A DNA stretch of 55,765 bases from an uncultured Prevotella sp. (lineage in GTDB: Bacteria; Bacteroidota; Bacteroidia; Bacteroidales; Bacteroidaceae). Below the pieces are notes generated by a model. The model saw nothing but the letters and a program-made list of their open reading frames with translations. It was not told the DNA's origin and made no database searches. The position numbers and the translations under genes were made by a program. Below, piece after piece: positions 18,636 through 28,026 of the stretch. Every line of letters begins with the position of its first letter. Position 1 is the first letter of the stretch. Location of the stretch: positions 1 to 55,765 of the forward strand of contig CAMWVS010000015.1 of the NCBI GenBank assembly GCA_947177775.1, read 5' to 3'.

Positions 18636-18695
18636 TTTTCTACGCTCAAAAAAATACTTTCTCACGTGAGAAAATATTTTTTTGAGCGTAGAAAA
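18636..18695. repeat. 60-bp near-perfect palindrome
   Basis: Two 30-bp arms meet without a spacer at 18665/18666; only one pair is mismatched (position 18657 against 18674). The outer 21 bp on each side are perfect complements and include CTACGCTC and GAGCGTAG. The centre is TCTCACGTGAGA, containing the CACGTG hexamer. CTACGC also occurs just before the left arm, near 18619. Palindromes of this length without a loop are unstable in many genomes, so its survival suggests a function or recent arrival. Confidence 0.88.
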
Positions 18696-18947
18696 ACAAA
18701 GCCATCGGTCTCTCTCCCACCGTATTGAGGCCACAGCCGGACGTCAAAGAAAAGAAATCAACACGGAAAACACGATAAAGAGCCTGAACGACCGGGCTTC
18801 ACGGAACTGCGGACACGGCCGGGACAAGACATGACGGCTATGTTAAATCAACAGGCAAAAACGCCGGAACACCACAGATATAGGGCTTCTTTCATAAAAA
18901 TGAGAAAATATTGGCATCGTAGTCCATGCTTTATGAATAAAAATTGC

Positions 18948-18955
18948 TATATTTG
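18948..18955 (+). promoter_or_regulatory. -7 promoter box of the lpxD operon
   Basis: TATATTTG followed by CA, preceded by GAATAAAAATTGC as at prfA. Predicted leader to the lpxD ATG is about 24 nt. Confidence 0.55.
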
Positions 18956-18985
18956 CAAAATTAATATAACCAAAAACAATTTGAA

Positions 18986-20017
18986 ATGGAATTTACAGCG
19001 AAACAAATAGCTGAATTTATCGGAGGACGGGTTGAAGGAAATCCGGATGCCACGGTCCACACTTTTGCAAAGATAGAAGAAGGAACGAAAGGAGCTATAT
19101 CGTTCCTTTCGAATCAGAAATATACACAATACATATATAATACTGAATCAAGCATCGTTCTGATAAACGACGACGTCGTTTTGGACAAACCTGTCAACAC
19201 TACGCTCATACGCGTCAAGAACGCATACGAATGCGTGGCCAGACTTCTCCAGATGTACGAAGCGGCCAAGCCTAAGAAAAAAGGTACGGACTCTTTGGCT
19301 TTCGTTTCTCCCACAGCAACCATCGGAAAGGATGTCTATATCGGCGCATTCGCATACATCGGCGACGGCGCTGTCATCGGCGACGGCTCGCAGATTTATC
19401 CCAACACGGTCATCGGCGACGGAGTGAAAATGGGTGACGGCTGTCTCATCTATCCAAATGTGACAATCTATCAGGGATGCAAACTCGGCAACAATGTAAC
19501 TATCCATTCCGGTTCGGTTATCGGCGCAGACGGTTTCGGTTTCGCTCCAAACACGGAGGGATATGACAAGATTCCACAGATCGGTATCGTCATCATTGAA
19601 GACAACGTTGAAATCGGTGCCAACACGTGTATCGACCGCTCGACAATGGGCAGCACAAAGATAAGAAAAGGGGTCAAACTTGACAACCTGATTCAGGTGG
19701 CACACAATGTGGAGATTGGCGAGAATACGGTGATGTCAGCACAAGTAGGCATCGCAGGAAGCACAAAAGTAGGCTCGTGGTGTATGTTCGGAGGACAAGT
19801 CGGTTTGGCCGGACATATTCATATCGGCGACAGAACATTCCTCGGAGCACAGTCCGGCGTGCCGGGCAACATCAAAGGCAACGAAACCCTCATCGGAACG
19901 CCTCCGATGGAACCTAAGGCGTACTTCAAGTCACAAGCCATATTCCGCAAACTTCCAGAACTTTACAAGCAAATCAACGAACTTCAGAAACAAGTAGAAG
20001 AATTAAAAAAGAAATAA
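18986..20017 (+). CDS. lpxD: UDP-3-O-acylglucosamine N-acyltransferase
   Basis: LpxD adds the second hydroxyacyl chain, N-linked, in lipid A synthesis in the cytoplasm. The 343-residue protein has an N-terminal uridine-binding domain (about 1-100, with [16 protein letters not shown]) and a left-handed beta-helix of hexapeptide repeats (about 105-300, for example [20 protein letters not shown]). The catalytic histidine is probably the one in [14 protein letters not shown] near residue 240. A C-terminal coiled helix ([13 protein letters not shown]) follows. It is the first gene of an lpxD-lpxC/fabZ-lpxA-miaA-PBP-helicase unit, with 19 bp to the next gene. Confidence 0.96.
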   Translation: MEFTAKQIAEFIGGRVEGNPDATVHTFAKIEEGTKGAISFLSNQKYTQYIYNTESSIVLINDDVVLDKPVNTTLIRVKNAYECVARLLQMYEAAKPKKKGTDSLAFVSPTATIGKDVYIGAFAYIGDGAVIGDGSQIYPNTVIGDGVKMGDGCLIYPNVTIYQGCKLGNNVTIHSGSVIGADGFGFAPNTEGYDKIPQIGIVIIEDNVEIGANTCIDRSTMGSTKIRKGVKLDNLIQVAHNVEIGENTVMSAQVGIAGSTKVGSWCMFGGQVGLAGHIHIGDRTFLGAQSGVPGNIKGNETLIGTPPMEPKAYFKSQAIFRKLPELYKQINELQKQVEELKKK

Positions 20018-20036
20018 CAAAATACTTAGAATTCAA

Positions 20037-21419
20037 ATGAAACAGTTGACACTGAAAGGCAGTTTTTCCCTCTGTGGAAAAGGTCTGCATACAGGACTGA
20101 GTCTGACGGTTACATTCAACCCGGCTCCTGAGAATACAGGTTATAAAATACAGCGAATTGATTTGGACGGCATGCCGACGATAGACGCCATCGCAGAAAA
20201 CGTGGTGGACACCCAGCGCGGCACCGTGCTCGGAAAGGGAGATGTCAAGATATCGACAGTTGAGCATGGTCTGGCTGCACTCTATGCCCTCGGCATCGAC
20301 AACTGCCTCATTCAGGTGAACGGTCCCGAATTCCCGATACTGGACGGTAGCGCAATCCAATACATCGAGAAAATCACGGAAATCGGCATAGAGGAACAGA
20401 ACGCGCCGAAAGACTGGTATATCATCCGCAAGAAGATTGAGGTGAGAGACGACGAGACGGGCTCTTGCATAACGATACTGCCGGACGAGGAATTCAGCCT
20501 TACAGCCATGTGCTCGTTCAACTCAAAGTTCATCAACAGCCAGTTTGCCACTCTTGACAAGGTCGAGAACTTCACGAAAGAGATTGCCCCCGCACGTACA
20601 TTCGTCTTCGTGCGCGACATCGAACCGCTTTTGAAGGCCAATCTCATCAAGGGCGGCGACCTCGACAATGCAATCGTAATCTACGAGAAGAAGATTTCTC
20701 AGGAACAGCTTGACAAGCTGGCCGACATGATACAGGCCGAGCATCACGACGCGGAAGAGCTCGGATATATCCAGAACAAACCGCTGGTTTGGGAAAACGA
20801 ATGCACACGCCACAAGCTGCTTGACATCGTCGGCGACCTCGCTCTCGTCGGCAAACCCATCAAGGGCCGTATCATAGCCACGCGTCCCGGCCACACCATC
20901 AACAACAAGTTTGCCCGTCAGATGCGCAAGGAGATCCGCAAGCACGAAGTACAGGCTCCGATATACGACCCCAACGAGGAGCCGGTAATGGATGTCAACC
21001 GCATACGCGAACTCCTTCCCCACCGCTATCCCATGCAGCTGGTGGACAAGGTCATAGCCTTAGGAGCGACAAGCATAGTCGGAGTGAAGAACATCACGAG
21101 CAATGAGCCTTTCTTCCAGGGACACTTCCCGCAGGAGCCGGTCATGCCGGGTGTGCTGCAGGTAGAGGCAATGGCCCAGTGCGGCGGTCTGCTCGTGCTC
21201 AACACGGTTGAGGAGCCGGAGCGCTGGTCTACATACTTCATGAGAATTGACAGCGTGAAGTTCCGTCAGAAGGTTGTGCCGGGAGACACGCTTCTCTTCA
21301 AGGTTGAGTTGCTGGCACCCGTACGCCACGGCATTTCGTCCATGCGCGGATATGTGTTCGTCGGTGACCACATCGTTTCAGAAGCCACATTCACAGCCCA
21401 GATTGTAAAGAACAAATAA
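20037..21419 (+). CDS. lpxC-fabZ: Bifunctional UDP-3-O-acyl-GlcNAc deacetylase / 3-hydroxyacyl-ACP dehydratase
   Basis: A natural fusion of LpxC and FabZ (460 residues), known from Bacteroidota. The LpxC part, residues 1 to about 300, carries out the committed step of lipid A synthesis. It contains the zinc-ligand motif STVEHGLAAL near 75, NGPEFPILDGSA near 103 and the late pair HKLLDIVGDLALVG near 262. The FabZ part, from about 320, has the motif LLPHRYPMQLVDKV and the active-site helix GHFPQEPVMPGVLQVEAMAQ near 362-381, with the histidine and glutamate of the hot-dog fold. The fusion links lipid A commitment to supply of hydroxyacyl-ACP. The product sits in the cytoplasm; lpxA follows after 17 bp. 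Confidence 0.96.
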   Translation: MKQLTLKGSFSLCGKGLHTGLSLTVTFNPAPENTGYKIQRIDLDGMPTIDAIAENVVDTQRGTVLGKGDVKISTVEHGLAALYALGIDNCLIQVNGPEFPILDGSAIQYIEKITEIGIEEQNAPKDWYIIRKKIEVRDDETGSCITILPDEEFSLTAMCSFNSKFINSQFATLDKVENFTKEIAPARTFVFVRDIEPLLKANLIKGGDLDNAIVIYEKKISQEQLDKLADMIQAEHHDAEELGYIQNKPLVWENECTRHKLLDIVGDLALVGKPIKGRIIATRPGHTINNKFARQMRKEIRKHEVQAPIYDPNEEPVMDVNRIRELLPHRYPMQLVDKVIALGATSIVGVKNITSNEPFFQGHFPQEPVMPGVLQVEAMAQCGGLLVLNTVEEPERWSTYFMRIDSVKFRQKVVPGDTLLFKVELLAPVRHGISSMRGYVFVGDHIVSEATFTAQIVKNK

Positions 21420-21436
21420 AACAAGACCCAAAGGAT

Positions 21437-22207
21437 ATGAATCAGATAAGCCCAATGGCATTTGTCGATCCTACAGCAAAGCTCGGTGATAATAATATCA
21501 TCGGGCCTTTCTGCTATATTGACAAGAACACCGTCATCGGTGACAACAACAAGTTTTTCAACAGCGTCACCGTGCATACCGGAGCGCGCATCGGCAACAA
21601 CAACGAGTTCTTCCCCGGCGCGAGCATAAGCACGAAGCCGCAGGACCTGAAATACCGTGGCGAGGACACGCTGTGTGAAATCGGCGACAACAACAGCATA
21701 CGCGAGAACGTAACTATAAGCCGCGGAACGGCAAGCAAGGGAACGACCATCGTCGGCTCCAACAATCTGCTGATGGAGAATATGCACGTAGCTCACGATT
21801 GTGTGTTGGGAAATGGCCTGATTATCGGCAATTCGACAAAATTTGCAGGTGAAGTCACTGTTGAGGACAACGCCATCATCAGCGCCACGGTGCTCACCCA
21901 TCAGTTCTGCCGTATCGGAAGTTATGTGATGATACAGGGCGGATGCCGGTTCAGCCAGGATATCCCGCCGTATATCATCGCCGGAAAGGAACCGACAAAA
22001 TACTGCGGAATCAACATCATCGGTCTTCGCCGCAGAGGTTTCAGCAACGAAATAATCGAGATGATACATGACACTTACCGTACTATCTACGCCAATGGCA
22101 TCATAAAGGACGGTATACAGGAAGCGCGTGCGAAATATCCCGGCGTGAAAGAAGTGGAGTATATCTGCTCGTTCATTGAAAACTCAAAGCGCGGAATAAT
22201 ACGCTGA
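21437..22207 (+). CDS. lpxA: UDP-N-acetylglucosamine acyltransferase
   Basis: LpxA transfers a 3-hydroxyacyl chain from ACP to UDP-GlcNAc, the first step of lipid A synthesis. The 256-residue protein is a left-handed beta-helix from residue 4 to about 185 (for example [20 protein letters not shown]). The catalytic histidine is probably in [13 protein letters not shown] near residue 120. A helical C-terminal domain ([20 protein letters not shown]) follows. Its stop overlaps the miaA start by one base (TGATG), a coupling arrangement. Confidence 0.96.
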   Translation: MNQISPMAFVDPTAKLGDNNIIGPFCYIDKNTVIGDNNKFFNSVTVHTGARIGNNNEFFPGASISTKPQDLKYRGEDTLCEIGDNNSIRENVTISRGTASKGTTIVGSNNLLMENMHVAHDCVLGNGLIIGNSTKFAGEVTVEDNAIISATVLTHQFCRIGSYVMIQGGCRFSQDIPPYIIAGKEPTKYCGINIIGLRRRGFSNEIIEMIHDTYRTIYANGIIKDGIQEARAKYPGVKEVEYICSFIENSKRGIIR

Positions 22208-23124
22208 TGAAAGATACGCTTGTCGTAGTCACAGGGCCGACTGCTGTCGGAAAGACAGAGCTATGCTTGGATATTGCCGACCATTATGGCATACCGATTA
22301 TAAACGCCGACTCACGTCAGATATATAAAGGGCTCCGTATCGGTACAGCAGCTCCCACGAAAGACCAGCTTCAGAAGGTAAAGCACTATTTTGTAGGGAC
22401 GCTGGAACTCGAAGACTACTACAACGCATCAATGTATGAACAGGAAGTCATGAGCCTCTTGGCGGAGTTCTTTGCGGGTGACGGCCGCCACATCGCCTTG
22501 ATGACCGGAGGCTCCATGATGTATATAGACAGCGTGTGTAACGGCATTGACGACATCCCGGCCGTCAATGCCGAAACACGTGAGCTATTGAAGGAACGCC
22601 TGGAACGTGAGGGACTCGAAAAACTCTGTAGCGAACTGAAAGTGCTGGATCCGGAGTATTATAGTATCGTGGACAGAAAGAATACACGGAGAGTGATTCA
22701 CGGATTGGAAATATGCTATCAAACGGGAAAGCCATACACGTATTTCCGGAAGAAAGAGAAAAGACAACGCCCGTTCAATATTATTAAAATTGCGCTCAAC
22801 AGACCACGGGAAGAGCTTTATGGAAGAATCAACAGCCGCGTGGATGAAATGCTTCATGACGGTCTTCTTGAAGAAGCCCGCGCCCTCTATTCATATAGAG
22901 AGTTAAATGCCTTGAACACGGTTGGTTACAAAGAAATATTCGAGTATTTTGACGGTAGTTCCTCTATGGGAGAAGCCGTCGAAAGAATAAAAGGTAACAC
23001 CAGAAGATACGCCCGCAAGCAGCTCACATGGTTCAAACGGGATGAGAAAGTCCGATGGTTTGACCCCAATGACAAAAACGAAATAATGAACTATATATCA
23101 CAAGAATATGAAAAAGAATTCTGA
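22207..23124 (+). CDS. miaA: tRNA dimethylallyltransferase
   Basis: MiaA adds a dimethylallyl group to A37 of tRNAs that read UNN codons. The 305-residue protein has the P-loop [17 protein letters not shown] at residues 7-23 and the signature [17 protein letters not shown] at about 36-52. The swinging domain carries [20 protein letters not shown], where the family often has HHLID...YS. The C-terminal part contains [16 protein letters not shown], which contacts tRNA. Its end overlaps the penicillin-binding protein gene by 17 bp. Confidence 0.96.
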   Translation: MKDTLVVVTGPTAVGKTELCLDIADHYGIPIINADSRQIYKGLRIGTAAPTKDQLQKVKHYFVGTLELEDYYNASMYEQEVMSLLAEFFAGDGRHIALMTGGSMMYIDSVCNGIDDIPAVNAETRELLKERLEREGLEKLCSELKVLDPEYYSIVDRKNTRRVIHGLEICYQTGKPYTYFRKKEKRQRPFNIIKIALNRPREELYGRINSRVDEMLHDGLLEEARALYSYRELNALNTVGYKEIFEYFDGSSSMGEAVERIKGNTRRYARKQLTWFKRDEKVRWFDPNDKNEIMNYISQEYEKEF

Positions 23125-25660
23125 TGAAAAGAAGAACAAAGTCGTAGCCTGCCTGAAACGATGCGGGACGTTGTTGCGCAATGCCGCTGTCTGGTATAAG
23201 AACCTGTTTTGCGGACGGCCGTGGTATATAAAGATTATTTCAGGAATAGCATCATTAATTGTCGCTTTCATTCTGTTTCTCGGTGCCGTAGACAACAATC
23301 TGTTCTGGTTATTCGGCAAATCTCCAAGTATAGACAAAATCAGAAACCCAAAGACAAGTCAGGCTTCTGAGCTATACAGTGCGGACGGCATACTGATTGG
23401 AAAGTATTTCAACGAGAACAGAACCCCGGTCAAATATGAAGATGTGAACCCTGTCTTCTGGGAAGCACTCATATCAACCGAAGACGAACGCTTCTTCAAG
23501 CACATCGGCATTGACTTTCAAGGTATTGTAGCCGCTGCTAAAGACTATGTCGTTCATCATGAAGCACGCGGAGCATCGACGATAACGCAGCAGCTCGTGA
23601 AGAACATGTTCAAGGCGCGCACCCAGTATTCAACGGGACTGCTCGGAAAGATTCCCGGCATCAAGATGCTTATCATGAAGAGCAAGGAATGGATTACGGC
23701 CGTCAAGATTGAATTCTTCTTTGATAAGAAAGAAATATTGACGATGTATGCCAATACCGTTGATTTCGGTTCAAATGCTTTCGGCATCAAGACTGCATGC
23801 AAGACTTATTTCGGAAACTCACCCAAGGAACTGACCACAGAACAGGCTGCAGTGCTTGTCGGTATGCTGAAAGCCACGACATACTATAACCCCAAGATAA
23901 ACCCGAAGAACAGCCTGAGAAGACGCAATGTCGTTCTCAGCAACATGGTGTCGCACGGTTTCATAAGCGAAACGGAATATGACAGACTGAAAGAAATCCC
24001 CATCAAGCTGAACTACAGCGTTGAAAGCAATTATGACGGACAGGCCTCCTATTTCCGCTCTGCTGTAGCAAACTATCTGAAGGACTGGTGTAAGGACAAC
24101 GACTATGATCTCTACAACGACGGCCTGAAAATCTACACAACCCTCGACACACGCATGCAAAAGTATGCGGAAGCCGCCGCACACAAACAGATGATGGTCA
24201 TACAGCGCAACTTCAACAGCCATTGGGGAACAACAAATCCATGGCAGGATGAGCGCCACATGGAAATTCCACATTTCATAGAAGGTATTGCGGAAAAACT
24301 TCCCGTCTACAAACATCTGATGGAGAAATATTCCGAAAACACGGACTCCGTCTTCTATCAACTCAACATACCCCATACAGTCAAACTGTTCGACTATGAA
24401 CATGGCACTATAGAACGTGAGATGAGCACGATGGACTCCATACGCTATATGGAGCGATTCATGCATTGCGGGTTTGTCGCCATGGAATCAGAGACAGGAC
24501 ATGTCAAGGCATGGGTCGGAGACGTTGACTTCACTACATGGAAATATGACAAGGTCACTGCCATGCGCCAGCCGGGATCTACATTCAAACTCTTCGTCTA
24601 TACGGAGGCTATGAATCAGGGTATCACCCCATGCGATAAGCGCCGTGATTCATACATAAGCATGAAAGTCTATGATAAGTTCAAGAAAGAGGAAGTTACA
24701 TGGGCCCCGACAAATGCCAACGGCTATTTCACGGATGACATGATGCCTCTGAAAGCGGCTTTCGCACAAAGTATAAATTCTGTTGCTGTGAGACTTGGTC
24801 AGGAGGTCGGCATTAGCAATATTGTAAGGACCGCACAGGCTATGGGAATAAAGAGTCCCCTCGACAATACGCCATCCCTGGCATTAGGAGCAAGCGACGT
24901 CAACCTTCTTGAACTGGTTAATTCATACGCAACTGTGGCCAATGACGGTAAAATGCACGAACCGGTTCTCGTCACAAAGATACTCGACAGAAACGGTAAG
25001 GAAGTATATAGTGTTTCGTCCGAACAGGTGCAGGCCATACCCTACAAGAGCGCTTTCTTCATGCAGCAGATGCTTATGGGAGGCATGAGAGAACCGGGTG
25101 GAACAAGTCAAAGCCTGTGGAGATTTGTCGGCAAGCACAGCGATACGGAATTCGGAGGCAAGACAGGAACATCCAATAACCATTCGGACGCCTGGTTTGT
25201 TGGAGTATGTCCGAAACTGGTAGCAGGAGCATGGGTCGGCGGAGAATACCGCTCAATCCATTTCCGCACAGGCGCTCTTGGACAAGGTAGCCGCACCGCA
25301 CTACCAATCTGCGGCTATTTCTTCGAATCAGTGTTTGATGATCCTGCATTCAAGAAGTATCATGGCAAGTTCAGTAAAGCTTCAAGTGACATTCCGGCTG
25401 ATGCCTACAACAGCTGCAGCGGATACTATCACAAAAGAGACAATGACAGTCTCAGCGTGGACAGCATAATGAGCAGAATAAGTACAGTCATGTTGGATGA
25501 AGACGGCAATGCCATACTACACGAGGGTGAGGCAATCGCCCCGAACAAAGATTCAAAAATCTCGTCTGAGCCTACAAACGGTACTAATGGCAAACAAGGC
25601 GAAGCTACAGAAAACAAAAGAAGAAGAACGACTATTCACGAAGAGGATGTCTTTCTCTGA
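23108..25660 (+). CDS. Class A penicillin-binding protein (PBP1A type)
   Basis: An 850-residue bifunctional peptidoglycan synthase. The short cytoplasmic basic segment is followed by one membrane helix (about residues 45-62, [18 protein letters not shown]). The GT51 transglycosylase domain has [14 protein letters not shown] near 126 with the catalytic glutamate, and [14 protein letters not shown] near 157. The transpeptidase domain has GSTFK (SxxK serine) near 495, SIN in [11 protein letters not shown] near 558, and KTGTS near 686. The C-terminal 110 residues are polar and probably disordered. Its place after miaA in the lipid A operon links outer-membrane and wall synthesis. I expect inner-membrane localisation. 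Confidence 0.94.
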   Translation: MKKNSDEKKNKVVACLKRCGTLLRNAAVWYKNLFCGRPWYIKIISGIASLIVAFILFLGAVDNNLFWLFGKSPSIDKIRNPKTSQASELYSADGILIGKYFNENRTPVKYEDVNPVFWEALISTEDERFFKHIGIDFQGIVAAAKDYVVHHEARGASTITQQLVKNMFKARTQYSTGLLGKIPGIKMLIMKSKEWITAVKIEFFFDKKEILTMYANTVDFGSNAFGIKTACKTYFGNSPKELTTEQAAVLVGMLKATTYYNPKINPKNSLRRRNVVLSNMVSHGFISETEYDRLKEIPIKLNYSVESNYDGQASYFRSAVANYLKDWCKDNDYDLYNDGLKIYTTLDTRMQKYAEAAAHKQMMVIQRNFNSHWGTTNPWQDERHMEIPHFIEGIAEKLPVYKHLMEKYSENTDSVFYQLNIPHTVKLFDYEHGTIEREMSTMDSIRYMERFMHCGFVAMESETGHVKAWVGDVDFTTWKYDKVTAMRQPGSTFKLFVYTEAMNQGITPCDKRRDSYISMKVYDKFKKEEVTWAPTNANGYFTDDMMPLKAAFAQSINSVAVRLGQEVGISNIVRTAQAMGIKSPLDNTPSLALGASDVNLLELVNSYATVANDGKMHEPVLVTKILDRNGKEVYSVSSEQVQAIPYKSAFFMQQMLMGGMREPGGTSQSLWRFVGKHSDTEFGGKTGTSNNHSDAWFVGVCPKLVAGAWVGGEYRSIHFRTGALGQGSRTALPICGYFFESVFDDPAFKKYHGKFSKASSDIPADAYNSCSGYYHKRDNDSLSVDSIMSRISTVMLDEDGNAILHEGEAIAPNKDSKISSEPTNGTNGKQGEATENKRRRTTIHEEDVFL

Positions 25661-25673
25661 CTAACAGTCCAAA

Positions 25674-27413
25674 ATGCAACTTGATACAGACAACAAAGAG
25701 TGGCAGGACGCTCTTCAGATCATCAATTATACCCGTCGCTCCCTTTTCCTGACTGGAAAAGCGGGGACGGGTAAATCTACTTTCCTGCGATACGTATCAG
25801 CTAATACAAAGAAGAAACACGTCATACTCGCCCCAACCGGCATAGCAGCGATTAATGCCGGAGGCTGTACGCTGCACAGCTTTTTCAAATTGCCTTTCCA
25901 TCCTTTACTGCCCAATGACACAAGATATAGTTCCCGTAACATACGCAAGTCACTGAAATATAACAGTGACCAATGCCGTCTGCTAAGGGAGATAGAACTT
26001 ATCATTATTGATGAGATAAGTATGGTCAGGGCCGACATAATAGATTTTATCGACAAGGTTCTCCGCATATACTGTAGAAATATGCGTGAGCCTTTCGGGG
26101 GCAAGCAACTCCTGCTCGTTGGTGACATCTATCAGTTGGAACCGGTATTAAAGGAAGATGACCGCCGGCTGCTGCAACCATTCTATCCGTCTGCCTATTT
26201 CTTTGCTGCAAAAGTGTTTCATGAAATGCAATTAGTCAGCATAGAACTGCGCAAGGTCTACAGGCAGACAGACGGAACGTTCATACAGATGCTCGACAGG
26301 ATACGCAACAATACTGTGTTGGACGCTGATATAAAGAAACTCAATACACGCACTAATGCGGACTTAGGCCTGCAAGGCTCCGAATTGGCCATAACGCTTG
26401 CATCACGCCGTGACACCGTTGACTATATCAACGGATGCCGCCTCGATAATCTGGAAGGTAGTCCGACTGTATTCCATGGAAGGATCAAAGGTGATTTCCC
26501 CGAAACATCCCTACCCTCTCCCATGGAATTGCAGATCAAACCAGGAGCACAGGTTATATTCATAAAGAACGATAAGGACAAGCGATGGGTAAACGGAACA
26601 CTTGGCACAATAATCGGCATTGACGAGGAAGAAGGTATTATCTCCATCGCCACGGAAGGTGGTAATGAATATGACGTCGAACGTGAAATATGGGAAAACC
26701 TTCGTTACACATTCAATGAAAAGGAGCAGAAGATTGAGGAAGAACTGCTGGGAACATATACGCAATTTCCAATCAAACTGGCTTGGGCCATAACCGTACA
26801 TAAAAGCCAAGGACTTACGTTTAATAAGGTGAACATTGATTTTACCGGAGGAGTGTTTGCCGGAGGACAGACATACGTCGCTTTAAGCCGATGTACATCA
26901 TTGGAGGGAATAAGCCTGCGGGAACCGATAAAGCCGGCCAACATCTTCGTAAGAGCGGAAGTTATACAATTTGCCCGACAATACAATAATTGCGGCATCA
27001 TAGACCGGGCTTTGGCGGAAAGCAAGGCAGACAAAGAGTATCGCGACGCAGTTACCGCATTTGAACGTCAGGATTTCGATGCTTTCATTGATAATTTCTT
27101 CAAAGCGATTCATAGTCGGTACGACATTGAGAAACCTGCCTCAAAAAGGCTGATACGCAGAAAGCTTGGTGTCATCAACCGTCTTCAGGAAGAAAAAGAA
27201 AGGCTTATTGAAGAAATAAAGAAGAAGGACGATTTCCTGAAAAAACTCGCAGTAGAATATATCGTCCTTGGCAAAGAATGTGAGCACGAACACATGTACG
27301 AGGCGGCTATACGCAATTACGAAAAGGCGCTCAAACTATATCCTGAAGCAAATGAAGCCAAAAGGCGGATTGAAGTTGTCAGAACAAAAATGCCAGTCAA
27401 ATCAGTTGATTGA
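25674..27413 (+). CDS. Pif1-like AAA helicase with C-terminal coiled coil and TPR-like segment
   Basis: A 579-residue superfamily 1B helicase. Walker A is GKAGTGKSTF at about residues 27-36, Walker B IIIDEISMVRAD near 107, and LLVGDIYQLEPV near 145 carries the motif III glutamine. The C-terminal helicase motif is AITVHKSQGLTFNKVNIDF near 370, followed by YVALSRCTSLEGI. These fit the Pif1/RecD2 group. Residues about 490-530 form a charged coiled coil, and 535-575 resemble one TPR unit (MYEAAIRNYEKALKLYPEA). The role in DNA replication or repair is inferred from homology. The gene is the last of the lpx unit, and a terminator overlaps its stop. Confidence 0.88.
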   Translation: MQLDTDNKEWQDALQIINYTRRSLFLTGKAGTGKSTFLRYVSANTKKKHVILAPTGIAAINAGGCTLHSFFKLPFHPLLPNDTRYSSRNIRKSLKYNSDQCRLLREIELIIIDEISMVRADIIDFIDKVLRIYCRNMREPFGGKQLLLVGDIYQLEPVLKEDDRRLLQPFYPSAYFFAAKVFHEMQLVSIELRKVYRQTDGTFIQMLDRIRNNTVLDADIKKLNTRTNADLGLQGSELAITLASRRDTVDYINGCRLDNLEGSPTVFHGRIKGDFPETSLPSPMELQIKPGAQVIFIKNDKDKRWVNGTLGTIIGIDEEEGIISIATEGGNEYDVEREIWENLRYTFNEKEQKIEEELLGTYTQFPIKLAWAITVHKSQGLTFNKVNIDFTGGVFAGGQTYVALSRCTSLEGISLREPIKPANIFVRAEVIQFARQYNNCGIIDRALAESKADKEYRDAVTAFERQDFDAFIDNFFKAIHSRYDIEKPASKRLIRRKLGVINRLQEEKERLIEEIKKKDDFLKKLAVEYIVLGKECEHEHMYEAAIRNYEKALKLYPEANEAKRRIEVVRTKMPVKSVD

Positions 27414-27432
27414 CCGGCATCTTGGTTTTTTA
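27391..27432. terminator. Terminator overlapping the helicase stop codon
   Basis: TGCC and GTCAA (27391-27400) pair with TTGAC and GGCA (27410-27419) across a one-base mismatch, with the TGA stop inside the stem. CTTGGTTTTTTATC follows. It lies between convergent genes and could act on both strands. Confidence 0.65.
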
Positions 27433-27456
27433 TCAAATCTATAAGATGTATTCTTC

Positions 27457-27858
27457 TTAGAATGGTAAGTCATCGGCACTTCCTTCAGTACTGCTCTGCT
27501 CCTGAGCGGGCGGGAAAGGCATGGCTGCAGATTGAGCCGGTTGGAACGGATCATCTGTTGCAGCAGGCTGTACCGGCTGTTGAGCCTGAGCACGATTGAC
27601 AGCCCAGGCATTAATGCTATTAAACCAACGGCCCTGATACTCATGAGCATCAATGTCAAAAGACACTGTCAACTCCTCACCACCCTGTATGTTGAACTGT
27701 TTGATACGATCTTCACCAAAAACGCGGAAGCACATCTTTCTCGGATATTGATCGTGAGTTTCCAATACATATTCTTGTGACATCCACGGATTGCCCGTGC
27801 GCGCTGAAACACCGCTGTTTGCCGGAAGCACGGCAATAATTTTACCTGTTATTTCCAT
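27457..27858 (-). CDS. DUF3127 OB-fold-like protein with an SSB-type C-terminal tip
   Basis: A 133-residue protein. Residues 1-90 match DUF3127 (MEITGKIIAVLPANSG, then WMSQEYVLETHDQYPRKMCF and VSFDIDAHEYQGRWFNSI). The predicted strands suit an OB fold. Residues 91-125 are a glutamine-, proline- and alanine-rich linker. The last five residues are DDLPF, as in the acidic tip by which SSB recruits repair and replication proteins. The domain layout thus copies SSB: OB core, flexible linker, tip. A role in DNA metabolism is an inference. It is divergent from dnaN, 168 bp away, and convergent with the helicase gene. Confidence 0.8.
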   Translation of the reverse strand: MEITGKIIAVLPANSGVSARTGNPWMSQEYVLETHDQYPRKMCFRVFGEDRIKQFNIQGGEELTVSFDIDAHEYQGRWFNSINAWAVNRAQAQQPVQPAATDDPFQPAQSAAMPFPPAQEQSSTEGSADDLPF

Positions 27859-27951
27859 TTCGTTATATAATTAATGATATTCTCTTTTTGCTTTTTCAGA
27901 TTGCGAAATTACTAAAAATAGTTCGTATTTGCACATTTTTCAATAATTATT

Positions 27952-27983
27952 TTTGCTCTTCACATAGTAATTTTGTATTTTTG
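27952..27983 (+). promoter_or_regulatory. Promoter of dnaN
   Basis: TTTG at 27952-27955 and TATTTTTG at 27976-27983 with a 20-bp spacer form a textbook Bacteroidota promoter. A second -7-like TAATTTTG lies immediately upstream at 27968-27975. Leader length is about 37 nt. Confidence 0.75.
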
Positions 27984-28026
27984 TAGTCAATATTTGAATT
28001 GACAGAAACAAAAGATTTATATACCA

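Larger units (their letters stand above)
18348..18985. other. Hairpin-rich intergenic region pyrF-lpxD
   Basis: About 640 bp without a supported gene. It contains, in order, the pyrF terminator (18380-18468), a hairpin (18526-18578), a 60-bp near-perfect palindrome (18636-18695) and the lpxD promoter (18948-18955). A 73-residue open frame at 18464-18685 runs through the hairpins and looks accidental. Confidence 0.6.

Noticed and set aside
18464..18685. A 73-codon frame in the pyrF-lpxD gap
   Set aside because: It runs through two hairpins and ends inside the palindrome; no promoter, leader or homologue is evident.
18636..18695. The palindrome as an ordinary terminator
   Set aside because: It lies 289 bp after the pyrF stop, behind an already strong terminator, and lacks a clean uridine run on either side.
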